From NCBI RefSeq assembly GCF_001642475.1, contig NW_019173970.1, positions 124,001 through 188,000 of the forward strand: DNA of 64,000 nt. The letters run 5' to 3'. The position numbers and the translations under genes were made by a program. Numbering within the stretch: the first letter of the stretch is position 1; each line of letters starts with the position of its first letter. The notes beneath the pieces were generated by a model that had not been told where the DNA came from, made no database searches, and saw nothing but the letters and a program-made list of their open reading frames with translations. Shown here piece after piece: positions 52,564-63,430 of the stretch. The stretch is from Fonsecaea monophora. Taxonomy: Eukaryota; Ascomycota; Eurotiomycetes; Chaetothyriales; Herpotrichiellaceae.

Positions 52564-53922
52564 CTATGTCACAGTCTTTTGCTGGGTTAGAGGATCCATC
52601 TCCTCTGCGTTCTCGTATTCCTCTCGTCTCATGATACTCTCCACAGGTCCGAGCAACCGTTTGAATCCATCTCTTCCGAGCTTGGCCACGGTGACATTGT
52701 CCTTGGCTACCACGCTGGCAGCACGAGGCTTGTCATCCAGCAAGGCCAGCTCACCAAAGAAATCACCACGGCCATACTCTTTGACCGGATGATCCACGCC
52801 GTGCTTGTATGCCACTGCATGTCCGGATTCCAGAAGATAGAAGGCATCGCCAGGTTCTCCCTCGGTGATGATGTTTTGCCCCGGCTCGTATTTGACCGTC
52901 TCCAAAGCATCGGCAATCTTGCTTCGCTCGTAGGGCTTCAGGGACGAGAGTAAAGGCACCTCGCCGAGGAACCCCTCGTACATTTCTCGCTTCTGGAAGG
53001 CATTGTTCATGAGAATTCGTCGGAAGGTGACACGATCAAGCGCCCATAGTAAGCCTCCTTTAGACGAACTCACGACGGTCGCGGCTCGAGGAGCATTGTA
53101 CATCAATGCCAGTTCACCAAAGCTACCTCCAGGTCCAATTGTCGCCACCTTGTTTCCCATGCCTTCTGGCCCCGCTTCAACAGCTCCGCTGGGGTTGATG
53201 TAGATGTCGAAATCTCCAGACTCGATGACGTAGAAGTAGTCTCCTTCATCCCCTTGGGTAATGACTTTGATGTTGGGCGCAGGGATTGATTTCTCCATCA
53301 ACGCGTCGAGCACGAGATTGAACGATTCTTCGTCGAGACTGGAGAACAAAAAGTTGCCAGCCACCGCGTGCCGGAGTCTCTCGTACTGCTCAGGCGTCTT
53401 TGGGTGTTTGGGAGGCTTCCAACTGCCCGAATCCGAGTCCGGCTGCATAGATTCAGCGGACACTGATGTTCTGCGGCCGGCGGCATAGTTGTTGGGCAAT
53501 GACTGCGCTTGTGGTTCCGTCTCCTCTGACGCTTGATTGCCTAGCCAGTTGCCAAACAGGCCGCCGCTGGCTGCGCCTCCAGCTGCAGCGCCAAAGCCAG
53601 AACCCCCAAAGGGAGACCGACCAGAATCACGAGCTTTGAAAGTGGCATCAGTTGGAGAGCCAAAGGTGTCACGTTCTTCGTCCTCCTCTTGTATGCTGTT
53701 CTTGGCTGCAAAAGGGCTACGATTATCGAACGGGCCAGCGGTATCTGCCATCTTGCCGTTGGTGTTCGTGGTGGGTTTTCCTGCTCTGCTTAAGGACCGC
53801 TCGAGTTCGAGCTGGCGATTGAAGTAATTGGCACAGTACTGGAGAGGGTCGTCGGGTTTAGCTTGTTTCAAGTCCTTGATCAGAGCATCAACAATGGCTT
53901 GGTGAGGAGGAGGAAGAGACAT
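52564..53922 (-). CDS. pkaR: cAMP-dependent protein kinase regulatory subunit
   Basis: A single exon of 452 residues. The N-terminal dimerisation/docking helix region (MSLPPPHQAIVDALIKDLKQAKPDDPLQYCANYFNRQLELER) is followed by a long linker with the inhibitor site RRTSV at 150-154; Ser153 makes it a type II-like substrate sequence. Two cyclic-nucleotide-binding domains follow, each with its phosphate-binding cassette: FGELALMYNAPRAATV and FGELALLDDKPRAASV, both with the Glu and Arg that hold cAMP. The protein inhibits the catalytic subunit until cAMP binds. A very long gene-free upstream region (more than 1.6 kb) fits the long promoters and leaders of fungal signalling genes. Confidence 0.97.
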   Translation of the reverse strand: MSLPPPHQAIVDALIKDLKQAKPDDPLQYCANYFNRQLELERSLSRAGKPTTNTNGKMADTAGPFDNRSPFAAKNSIQEEDEERDTFGSPTDATFKARDSGRSPFGGSGFGAAAGGAASGGLFGNWLGNQASEETEPQAQSLPNNYAAGRRTSVSAESMQPDSDSGSWKPPKHPKTPEQYERLRHAVAGNFLFSSLDEESFNLVLDALMEKSIPAPNIKVITQGDEGDYFYVIESGDFDIYINPSGAVEAGPEGMGNKVATIGPGGSFGELALMYNAPRAATVVSSSKGGLLWALDRVTFRRILMNNAFQKREMYEGFLGEVPLLSSLKPYERSKIADALETVKYEPGQNIITEGEPGDAFYLLESGHAVAYKHGVDHPVKEYGRGDFFGELALLDDKPRAASVVAKDNVTVAKLGRDGFKRLLGPVESIMRREEYENAEEMDPLTQQKTVT

Positions 53923-55574
53923 GGATATTTGCGGCAGAGGTCTGAGGATGTGGGGGAGGACGTCGTTTGGGTGTGGGTATTGAGACCCCAGGGACCGCCT
54001 GCTACTGTCGTTGGCTTAAGCTCGGGTTAGGAGGATTTGCCTGCGGACGGACTCAACTGGCGGTCGTTTGGTGCTTTTGGAAGGACACGGAAGGACCCTC
54101 TTTTGGGCAGGTAGGGTGGCCTGTCACCGACGAGGACCGTGAAACCGTGGGCCACAGACTTGACGGATTGCAGGACGGGTTTGTCTGTGAGACAAGTAGG
54201 GGGAAACAGGCGAGAATGGGCAAGGGCGAAATGCCTATCTCAGGCAATGAAGCGGCAGTCTGATGTCCACTGGCAAACGGCGAGTTACGCTGGATTCTGC
54301 AGACAGTGGAGCGAACCAGCCCACGAGAGGGAGTGGTAGGTTGGTTGGCTGGTTGGAGGTGGTGAGGAAAGAGAGCAAGTGGGGCAATGAGCAACTCTGA
54401 GGCGCAGATGACGCAGTGGAGGGGTAACCGAGGACCACTTTGGTTGAAAGGGCCAGAGATTGGATAGCACACGATCAAGCGGGTAGGCGAGAAAGCGAAA
54501 GCCGGGGGTTGAATATAAAAGAAAGGAAGAAGGGAACAGATGAGGAGGGGGATTGAAATGGGTAGGTAAAGTCTATTTTGCAAGCTGCGCAGCGCAGGCA
54601 ACTGGCCAGTGGCTATTTAAATGTTACTCGATGGAGGGAACAAACAGCTCCTTCAGCTACTCCAGCAAACAGTATGTAATGTAGCTCAATGGAAGAAGAA
54701 AACAGGGCAAGAATAACCCAACCAGAAGATCTCACAGCACCACCGTCGAGCCAACACTCTTCTCTGTCACTCCTCCTTTCTCCTCCCCTTACCGTCCGCA
54801 GCATACCCCTCCCCTCAATTGGATTCAAAGCTCAAGCAGCTCCCTACCTCCGACCAGTCACAGCCAAGGAACCTGATAGGCGATGTCATCGCTACAGACG
54901 GTGCATCAACTAGGCGGTCAACGACGAGCCGAACCAGGCACTGATTGGCCTCGGAACATCTGTTCGTGCAGCCACCGGATCACCTAGAAGGTTGCTTCGT
55001 GCACCCAGCAATGAAGGTGTGAAGGCCCAAGCAATCACAGGGGTTGGAAGACTGGCAGAGAGGAGCAGGGACAGAAGAGAAAGGGCTTGATCCCGTACTC
55101 TCACACCCTGGGAGAGAAAAAGATTTGCTCATGGGGCTGCAGATTCCCGGCTGTGCTGCATCAAGCTCCCACAGCTCCCACAGCTTCGACAGCTTCGAGA
55201 ATCCTTCTGGTGCTTCTAGAACATTACGAGAACATCTCTCCCCTCCACTGTCCCAGCCAGTAGTTGACGATGAAATTGCGACAGCCGCATCAACGCATTC
55301 GGATTAGCCATTATCGAACCCCAAAAAGGTCCTTCTCTCTCCTAATACAAACACAACGGCAGGGGATATCTACAAGACAAACAAGTCCCAAATCAACACG
55401 AATCCGCTGTCCAAACCCCAGCGGGTGCGCCGACCCGTTCGCAATGCAATCCCAATTGCTCCCGCGCCGCAAGCCCCCACTCCCGTCCTCCACTCTCGCT
55501 GCGCACCTTCACTTGCTCTATCACGCTTCGGCCTTTTCCTGGTCTGTGTAACATCCCGCCGGCCTCTTTGGCAT
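53923..55574. other. gene-free stretch upstream of pkaR
   Basis: This 1.65-kb interval lies between the pkaR start and the stop of the Crp1/Mdg1-like gene. It holds many short frames, among them a minus-strand frame of 182 codons at 54053-54601 with low-complexity hydrophobic content and no domain. It may contain the pkaR 5' untranslated region. Short repeats (agctcccac twice, gcttcgac/gag) occur near 55165-55200. Confidence 0.45.
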
Positions 55575-57330
55575 CTAGTCAAAGATCTTCTTGAAGAATG
55601 AGCTGACTCGGTGTTTCTTCTTCTTCTCCTTAGTCGCCGAGGACGAAGGTGTGGTGGCCGGAGCAGTTTCTGGTTTCTTCGTCGGCGTTGAAGTGGCGCT
55701 CGTCGGTGCTGCAGGTGCTGCGGCCTTGGCTTCCTCCTTCTTGGATTCTGGTGCCGCCGCCGTGGGTGCGGTGACTGTGGCCGGTTCGGTGGCGGTGGTG
55801 GCCGCAGCCGCGGCCACGGCAGGTTCCGCCGTTTCAGCCTCATTCTTGTTCATCAACTGCACCGCAGGCTCGTCGGCAAGTGTGGGATCCTCGGCGCCAT
55901 CAGAGACCGCCGCCGCCGCAGACTCAGACACTCCAGGAGCCACACCTGCTGCGTGTGGCGGCGCATATTCAGTTGTGTCTCCCTCCGTTTTCTCTGGCTC
56001 GACCTTGTGTGGCACAGCTTCTGTGGGCTCAACCGTCCCGTCGGCACCGTCAGCTACCGCGGCTGCAGCAGCTGAGGATGTCCCAGGAACAGGGCCGCCT
56101 GTTGAAGCTGGAGTGGCCGACGGCGCGGTCTCAGTCGTGGCAGCTGCAATCGTCGGTGCTGGCTCCCCGGCTTCTTCAACCTCGGGCACTTTTTTCACCA
56201 GTTCCTCTTCTACCTCCGCCTTCTCCTTGACAACTTCGGCAGACGTCGTGGCCTCGGGATCAACATGTGCCTCTGCGATTGACTCCTTGACCACCTCAGG
56301 CACCGTGGTTGTGATCGCTTGCGCATGGTCCACCTCAGTCGCCGGCTTGCTTTCTTCCAGAGGTACTTTGCCAGCCAACTCAGCCGTGGTTGACGACGCT
56401 CCAGCTGAACTGAGCAAAGGACCTGCGTCTAGTGAATTTCCGGCGCCCGCTCCCATAGGCAAAGAAGATTCTGGGATCAGATTCTCCGTTTTGGCTGCGG
56501 CGCCTCCGAGACCTAGCGCGGCGAGCGCTCCTCCAATAATTGGAATACCCGAGCCTGCATTTTCGTAGTCTTCTTTTGACGTGGTCACTGCAGAGTGCGT
56601 TGTGTTGGTCGTGACTTCACCGGGTGGGGGAACCTTTTCGCCTGCAGGAAGGTCGACGGGATTGCCTGCGCCACTAGTGGGCGGCAAGGGATTGACGCCG
56701 AACGAGTCTGGTTCCTTTGCTGGTGTCTCCGGGAACGTGCCCGGGACACCGCTTCCCGCTGCCTCTTTGTTGAGTTGGGAGTCAGACGCAGGGGTGACTA
56801 GACAGACGACAAGGTCAGTATTTGCGACAGCATAGTTCTGCGGCTCACTCACCTTCCGTGGCCTCTTTCTTGGGCTCCAAGGGCACCTGGCCAGCCAAGG
56901 CTGCGGTGGTGCTCTCAGGAGCCGCGCTGGATGTGGTCACAGCTTCTGGGACCATGGACGCCTTGGGCTTGATATTCTCAGGTAGTAGCACATTGTTGAC
57001 ATTCCCTCGGCCGTCGTCTTCCTGAGGTGCCTCGGGATCGATGATCCACTGGTCGTTGACAACGAACTTGTAGAAGATCTTTTTGTCGGCCACGGGCAAG
57101 TCCACCTCTTTCTCCCAGATCTCGCCGACCTTGTCCAACTTGACGCTCTTTCCCCAGTCATCGAAGGTCCCTGTGACGTGGACATCATTGGCCTCAGGAT
57201 GGGGCCTAGAAATCAGGTGTCAGCGGGTTGGTCAAAACTTGGCGCCGGACTCAGTAGATCACAGAGTCGGCGATAAAATTAGCATGAAGCGACGCGCATC
57301 GACTCACCATCTGAATACGAAGCTTCCCAT
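55575..57330 (-). CDS. Crp1/Mdg1-like protein with AMPK glycogen-binding domain
   Basis: Three exons: 57308-57330, 56853-57205 and 55575-56797, giving 532 residues. The first 23 nt (MGSFVFRW) join to PHPEANDVHVTGTFDDWGKSV to complete the first strands of an AMPK-beta-type glycogen-binding (CBM48) domain of about 85 residues, which ends DPEAPQEDDGRGNVNNVLLP. The rest is low-complexity: Ala, Thr, Glu and Pro-rich with several repeats of S/T-TTAxLAGxVPLE (two copies), closing in a lysine-rich KEKKKKHRVSSFFKKIFD amphipathic tail. Yeast Mdg1 and Crp1 (cruciform-DNA-binding protein) share this layout. The tail could bind membranes or acidic partners. Function in moulds is unknown. Confidence 0.83.
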
Positions 57331-58889
57331 GGCAGGCGATCCAGGCAAAGGCACTGTCAAGTTTGAAAAGAATCTGTGAGACGTGAAATCGGCTCAATGG
57401 CGCAGCAGGCAGCAGGCGGAGAGCTTTCGGAAAAGCTTGAGGGTGGGCCGGTTCTGACTTTGTGAGGCGCAGGTGGTGCAAGAAGACAGCTTTCAAGAGG
57501 TAGGAATGATATGAGAGGCGAAATCAGTGCGAATATTGCCAAAGACACGAAGCAGAACGCAAGATGTGTAACAGTCTGGTGATGGGAAAGTAGGCGGCGG
57601 GGGAGGGTGTTGCGAAATCGAACTGGTGATAATTGGGTTCCCAGGCACGGAGGACGGAGGTAAAGCGTTGAGCGGCAGCTATAACATAATATGATGCAGC
57701 TGGTGGAGCCTGTGTGCAAACTGTGCCACCAGTAGTGCCTAGAAGCACTCGGAGCCTCCTGACTTTGGGAGGTTGCACGGGACGTGGTAAGCCTGGGAGG
57801 CTGGGGGAGCCCACTTGGGCTCACTAGGCTTAGCTGGGACGCCTACAGCGCCCTCGGGTGGGGGATTTAATTTGATTGAACGCTCCTCATTTTGCTCCAA
57901 GGAGGTTGGTCACGATTGCACCTTGCGCAGAAGGTAAAACTGCACAGACTCCTCCAATACGAACACCTCACGGAGGATTACCTGATACACGATTTGTCGT
58001 CCCCAGTTGAAAAAAAAAGAGTTGATTGACCTCATCCCCCTACCTCCACTTGAAGGTGTCCTCTCGCCTTTCTCGACCACTGATGTGCAATCCCAGCTGC
58101 GACCGATCCCCCGTCACCGCCATGGAAACGATCTCGTGTGCCTCGCAGCCGCCGCCCTGCTTTAAGCCCGCGCTAAGTTGTAAACTGTTTCGCCGGCTAG
58201 TTAGTACTCAAAATGCCTACCTCCCTCGCCCGTCTCCAAAATATACTACATTGGCCCAGTCTGAGTGCAAAGGACAGATAACGGCGGTGTCACTTTGGGT
58301 GTTGTTGGATCAGAACGCCCCAAGGCCCCAGACAAGAATACTTCAAGGAACTTAAGTTCTCCCAAAGTGTGCTGCGAAATATTGTCGTTATGTTAGGCCA
58401 TTAGAGCTGCCTGCCTGAAAGCTGCCAGTCCAATCCTGGTTCAAGCACCAGCAGTTAAGGTAACCGCGCCTTGATGTGGCAGTAGACTTGTCACCCACTG
58501 CCCTACTCTGCCGAGCCTCTTCAACACCCAACAATGAAATCTGGTGATGTGTATCGAGGGAGGTTTCCGGATCACTAGGAGACCTGGTGGCAAAACCTGG
58601 CTGTGCAGCTCGAGTGCTGATTGACATCGTCACGGATCAGCGCGCGTGGCCGGAAAGTTTCTCTCCGAGAATGGCGTCGCTTTCGGATTCGTCGCGGATC
58701 GATCGCTGTGCTTGTAGTGACATGTATTTGTACATTTTCGCCATCACGGATCCACGAAAAGATCACAACGATAGGGATAAGTTCTGCTTGGTCAGTGCAG
58801 GAGCTGTTTGAATGGTAGAGAACAGATTGGGAGGCAGCCGTCGTCGCCCAATTCTGAGCTGATCATTGATTTCGACGCTGATACGTTGC
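57331..58889. other. gene-free stretch
   Basis: This 1.56-kb interval lies upstream of the Crp1/Mdg1-like gene and downstream of the PDI-like gene. Only short frames on both strands, without domains. No second thioredoxin domain of the PDI-like protein could be found here. Confidence 0.5.
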
Positions 58890-60229
58890 CTATAGTTCCG
58901 TCACCGGCCGATGAATGGTTCTTTGTATAAAAGTCTCGACGTCCCTTCTGTTGATCTGACGATTCTGGTCGTAGACAAACACCTCATCGTCATCACCACG
59001 ATGTAGTGCCAATGCAGGCAGGCGTGTGGCGTCCACATCAAGCGGCTCGAGCAAAAAGGGCAGCTTTGTTGTATCGAGGGTTACAAAGTCGATCTTTCCT
59101 TTGTACTTGAGAGCAACGTGCTTCAATGACTCGGCAATGGTCTTTCTCTCTCTGTCGGTTTCGGCGAGGATAAAAGCGATCGGCAATTTCGACTAGAGTC
59201 CCAATTAGCAGGAACACACATACAAAGCCTGAACAGTGCACGGAACCTGGGTGTGGTCAATGTACGATTTCAAGTCCAGCCTACCGATTACCGGCGTCGA
59301 GGTCTGCTCTGCAAACCTGAGAATCGGTCCCATTTCGAACTTGTCACGATATATGGGCTTGACTTCGTCCAGGGAGTTCCAGACAACCACAAAAGGGGGT
59401 GGGATATCCGCTTCTTCGGCTAGGGTCAAGTCGGTGGTGGTCGCCACTAGAAACTTGTCTTGAAGCTTTTCGGCCACCTGGGCTCTAACGGTCGACAACT
59501 CAGGAGCTTCGTCCTCAGATACGACGAAGAGCAGTAGCGGGACGTCCAACGATTTTAACGTCCCGAAGGCTTCCCTGTCAGGTTGAGAAACCAGTTGCGT
59601 TATAGTTTGGAGTACTTTGGTTACAACGCTGCAAAGATCAGTGCTGTGAAGTCACGGCGAAAGCAATACTCACGAGGAAGCCCGGAACTTTCCTCTATAT
59701 CGACTTTGTCTTGATCCATGCAAGAGTCGTATGGTTGGAAAAGAAGCTACCCCATAAGAAGGGCAAATATCCGATTCACCTTCGCAGTTGATGAGTAACA
59801 ATTGAGCGGACGGCCACGGTTGCAGCGCCTCTTTGACCTTTTCCAGCTCTGGAGCCAGAGCCTTGCATTGTTCACTGATAAATGGTCAATATACAGATGG
59901 TTCGCCCGCCCTTTTGTCTCGCTCAACGTACTACCAAGGCTGTGGTTTGACGGCGGCATTCAGTCGGGTGATTTCAGAACCGGAGAGAGAGAAAAGCTAC
60001 GCACCAGACAAACTAGAATTGAAAGTTATCATTAGTGGCAAGAAGAAACAAGCAAGGAACAACTTGGTAACTTACAGACAGCAATGACCAAGTTGTCCTT
60101 GCTCTGGGCGGTCGACACGAGGGCTTTGAGCGTTGCGGGCGCTGCGTACTCGAGCACAGCCTTGCAGCCATGAACCTGAATCAAGGCAAAGACGGTGACC
60201 CACGTTCGAACAAGTATTTGGGCCTTCAT
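58890..60229 (-). CDS. PDI-like protein with CEQC and one thioredoxin active site
   Basis: Five exons: 60080-60229, 60005-60012 (8 nt), 59674-59874, 59247-59628 and 58890-59192, giving 347 residues. A signal peptide (MKAQILVRTWVTVFALIQVHGCKA) leads to a thioredoxin domain in which FVCEQCKALAPELEK takes the place of the usual WCGHCKxLAPE and SFPTIRL carries the cis-proline. Two further thioredoxin-fold domains without cysteine pairs (b, b') follow. A normal fungal PDI has a fourth, catalytic a' domain and an HDEL-type tail; this one ends HRPVTEL. The micro-exon is my least certain splice call: it needs a GTCTGT donor, but only it keeps the frame. The gene is head-to-head with the prolyl-4-hydroxylase gene, 258 bp apart. 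Confidence 0.7.
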
Positions 60230-60487
60230 CTCGGACGGTAGATGTCGAATTGTGAGATGCTATCGCTGTACAGAAGTCAACATGGGCATGAATCTTACAT
60301 AGAAACAGCAGGTCGAACAAGCAGCCAGTCGGCGCCTTTACCGAGAGCACGATGGATGATATGCTGCATCTACAACACCGATCCTCTACCACATCCAAAT
60401 TAACCAGTTTTCTTCGTTCTTGGACGTTGCCCAGATCTCTCCACTGGCTTGGGTAAATGCTCCCCGATACGCGTATCCGATGCCAAT

Positions 60488-61332
60488 ATGACGCCAGTTG
60501 GGACATTGCCTCTCGTACTGGTACCCGTGCTGGCGACGATTATCGGCGTCGGGCACTTGTACTCTGATTGGAACCTTTTCCCTGTATGGCAAAGTAATAC
60601 CGGGACAAATAGCAAGGGACCGAAGACATACCTGCTGTCAGAAGATCCCTTGGTGGTATACATACAAGACTTCATCACCCCGCAAGAAGCCTCTCATCTG
60701 GTCCAGCTCGCGTAAGTGACCAAACTCTTCAAGATCGCCTATTGACATCCCCGACAGTGTTGGGGCTACTAAGAGCTTTTTACGATAGCGAACCCCGTTT
60801 CAAGCCCTCCGTCCTATGGACTGACGAAGGCAAAGTCCACCGAGACTCGGCGTACCGATCCTCCATGACGGCCAAGCTGCCCAGGGACAAGATCATCCAG
60901 CAGATTGAAGAGCGCGCACAGGCTTTCCCTTTCTACCAGCCCGTCGGCGATTTCCAACCCTTGGTGGTGCAGAACTACGGCATTGCAGGACAGTATCGAG
61001 ACCATTACGACTGGTACGGCGACGCCAACGCGGTCGGTGGCAACGTCGCGTCGACCTTCTTCGTGTACATCCACGCAAATTGTACCGGGGGAGGTACAAA
61101 CTTCCCTCGACTGAAGCCACCGCCCGAGGAGGAAGAGTGGTGGTGCCAGTTTGTCGACTGTGACCGTCCCATCGACGACGGGGTCACCTTCAAGCCCATT
61201 CAAGGCAATGCCGTGTACTGGGATAATCTCAGCGGCGATAGCAAGGGTAACCCGCAAACCCTGCACGCTGGAATGCCCGTGACCTCGGGGAACAAGATGG
61301 GCCTGAACATGTGGACCTGGCAGTCAACCTGA
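60488..61332 (+). CDS. prolyl 4-hydroxylase-like 2OG-Fe(II) oxygenase
   Basis: Exons 60488-60711 and 60789-61332 give 255 residues; the 77-nt intron has a TACTAAG branch. A hydrophobic N-terminal anchor (residues about 5-22) suggests an ER type II membrane protein. The double-stranded beta-helix core has iron ligands His147 and Asp149 in YRDHYDW, the distal His234 in TLHAGMPV, and Lys244 in GNKMGLNMW for 2-oxoglutarate. TYLLSEDPLVVYIQDFITPQEA and PRFKPSVLW match prolyl 4-hydroxylase alpha-subunit catalytic domains. Two cysteines (WWCQFVDCDRP) may pair. The target protein is unknown. In animals the collagen enzyme works with PDI as partner, and the neighbouring divergent gene here is PDI-like. 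Confidence 0.87.
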
Positions 61333-61896
61333 GCTTCGCACTCATTACTTCCAAGCGTAGCAGAAACAGAACTGGAGTTTGAGGATTTGAATGCAGTAAG
61401 GTGATCACGTGGGCAACGGTCAATATAGTCGATACGAGTCATTTACCGAAGAACAAATCTCAAAGTGTGGCCGATTTATCAGTCCAGGTACAGTGGCCTA
61501 CCCAATAAGGTAGACTTGGGCAAGAGATATTCATTGAGGCATGTTGGAATAGTGAGGCCGCGACAATGAAGTACCACCATATTGGAAGAAACACAATCGC
61601 TAGGACAAGCGAGGATGTAATGCATTCGAAAGAAACATGTCTGGTCAGGTATGAGTCAAATCTGGTGTCCCGTTGAGATACAGAGGAGGATAGATCGGGT
61701 AACATCGTACGTCACGAAGCATATTCAAGGGACGAATGGGATGGGGTCGAATCTACAATGCGTAGGAACCCCACGTAAACCCTCGACGACCACAAATTAT
61801 TCCCCTCGTATCAATCTTTGTCACTCACCCGTCCGCAATTGCGACCGCTAATGATACCAACGACTCGGACAAACCGAACAATTAGACATCGTCGCA
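61333..61896. other. gene-free spacer, promoter of Dom34 gene
   Basis: The interval lies between the prolyl-4-hydroxylase stop and the Dom34 start, both on the plus strand. No gene or clear motif is seen. Confidence 0.5.
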
Positions 61897-63210
61897 ATGC
61901 GTCTGGTCAAGCGAAATATCAACGACGACGGGAGTGGGAGCGTCACGCTGTGCCCCGAGGAACCTGAAGACATGGTACTTCCACCACCCTGGCCGCTCCC
62001 CCGTCGCGCTCACTCTGAAAGGTGTTCCAATTAGTGGCATGCTTATAACCTCATTCGGCCCACAGACCTCCTCACTGCCTCTGCCATCCGGCGGGTGACC
62101 ACCGAATCCTCGTCGACGGGCTCTACGTCGTCTCAACGTGTCCACACGAACCTCACGATACGGGTCAAGTCGTTGGATTTCGACCCCCAGGCTGGGCAGT
62201 TGCATGTATCGGGCCAGATTGCACGAGAGAACAGGTATACAAAGATCGGGCAATTCCACACCCTCGACCTCGAGTTGCAGCGCAACTTCACCCTTGAAAA
62301 GGTGGTCGAGGGAACTGATGGGTCAGAGGGTTGGGATAGTGTCGCGCGTGCGCAGCTAGAAGAGGCTATAGATCCTACGAGGGGCACTGAAGCGGTCGCG
62401 GTCGTCATGCAGGAAGGACTGGCCAACATTTGCTTCATCACACAGTTCCAGACCGTCTTGAGGCAGAGAGTCGAGGTCTCGGTCCCGCGAAAGCGGACAG
62501 GTGCCGGAAGATCGGCGGATCACGACAAAGGCTTGACCAAGTTCTACAGTACCGTGCTGGACACGCTGCTAAGACAACTTCAAGGCCTGATGGAGCACAA
62601 AGATAACAGCACAAGTTTTCCAATCTTACTGGCGAGTCCCGGATTCACGGCAGCAGGCTTTCTGAAACAGATCAGTGAGACCGCCGTTACAAAAGGGGAC
62701 AAGATGCTGCAAGACTTGGTGAGGCGGAATGCGTTTATAGTGATCCACAGCAGCTCCGGCCACCTCCACAGCCTCAACGAGGTGCTCAAAAGCCCAGAGG
62801 TGCTAGTGAGGTTGAAAGATACAAAATATGCTCGGGAGACTGCGTTAATGGACGAATTCTATGCTCTCCTACGCAAGGACGACGGACGGGCATGGTACGG
62901 TCCGACAGAGGTCGAAGCATGCGTTGAAAAGGGGGCTGTGGGTCGTGGTGGAGGAGTTCTGTTGATCAGCAACGCCCTATTTCGAAGCCAGGACGTCGCT
63001 ACGAGACGAAGATGGGTCAGGCTTGTCGATCGAGTGAGAGAGGTGGAGGGCGGCGAAGTCAGAGTCCTCAGTAGCGACCATGAGAGTGGGAGACGGCTGG
63101 AAGGCTTGGGGGGTATTGCAGCCATCCTTACATTTCCTGTTGAAGACATAGAATCGGAGGACGAAGGCGAGGACGCTGAGCAGCCTGACCACGATGTCGA
63201 AGAATCATAA
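61897..63210 (+). CDS. dom34: Dom34/pelota mRNA-surveillance factor
   Basis: Exons 61897-61974 and 62035-63210 give 417 residues. The first exon, MRLVKRNINDDGSGSVTLCPEEPEDM, and the following WHAYNLIRPTDLLTASAIRRV form the Sm-like N-terminal domain of the pelota family. The eRF1-like central domain includes VVMQEGLANICFITQF and the C-terminal domain GRAWYGPTEVEACVEKGAVG and GGIAAILTFPVED. With Hbs1, Dom34 splits stalled ribosomes in no-go and non-stop decay in the cytosol. An internal segment VPRKRTGAGRSADHDKG is slightly variable. The acidic tail (EDEGEDAEQPDHD) is normal for the family. No GGQ motif is present, as expected for Dom34 as opposed to eRF1. Confidence 0.95.
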
Positions 63211-63430
63211 AGGTCTACAGCAAACAGTGGCTGAACATTCAGCCTCGTTGAGCATGGGGAAGGTCTGCCGAGCTGCATGCGGAACCTCTTCCGCCTTGCC
63301 CTAAAGTGACGTGCATTTCGTCTATTTGTTTAGTCCAAGCCATCGCGTCAATGCACCAGGGTTACTTTCCTGTGCAAACTGCGTGTGGTGCCGAGACACT
63401 TTCCTCCGACCTACTTTTTTCTTGCCCAAG

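Noticed and set aside
54053..54601. Minus-strand frame of 182 codons upstream of pkaR
   Set aside because: Low-complexity hydrophobic/Pro/Ser sequence without domain or exon signals; could at most be leader sequence.
55591..56568. Long plus-strand open frame (325 codons) antisense to the Crp1/Mdg1-like gene
   Set aside because: Ser/Val/Ala-rich low-complexity mirror of a biased coding sequence; no domain, and the minus strand carries a clear exon structure.
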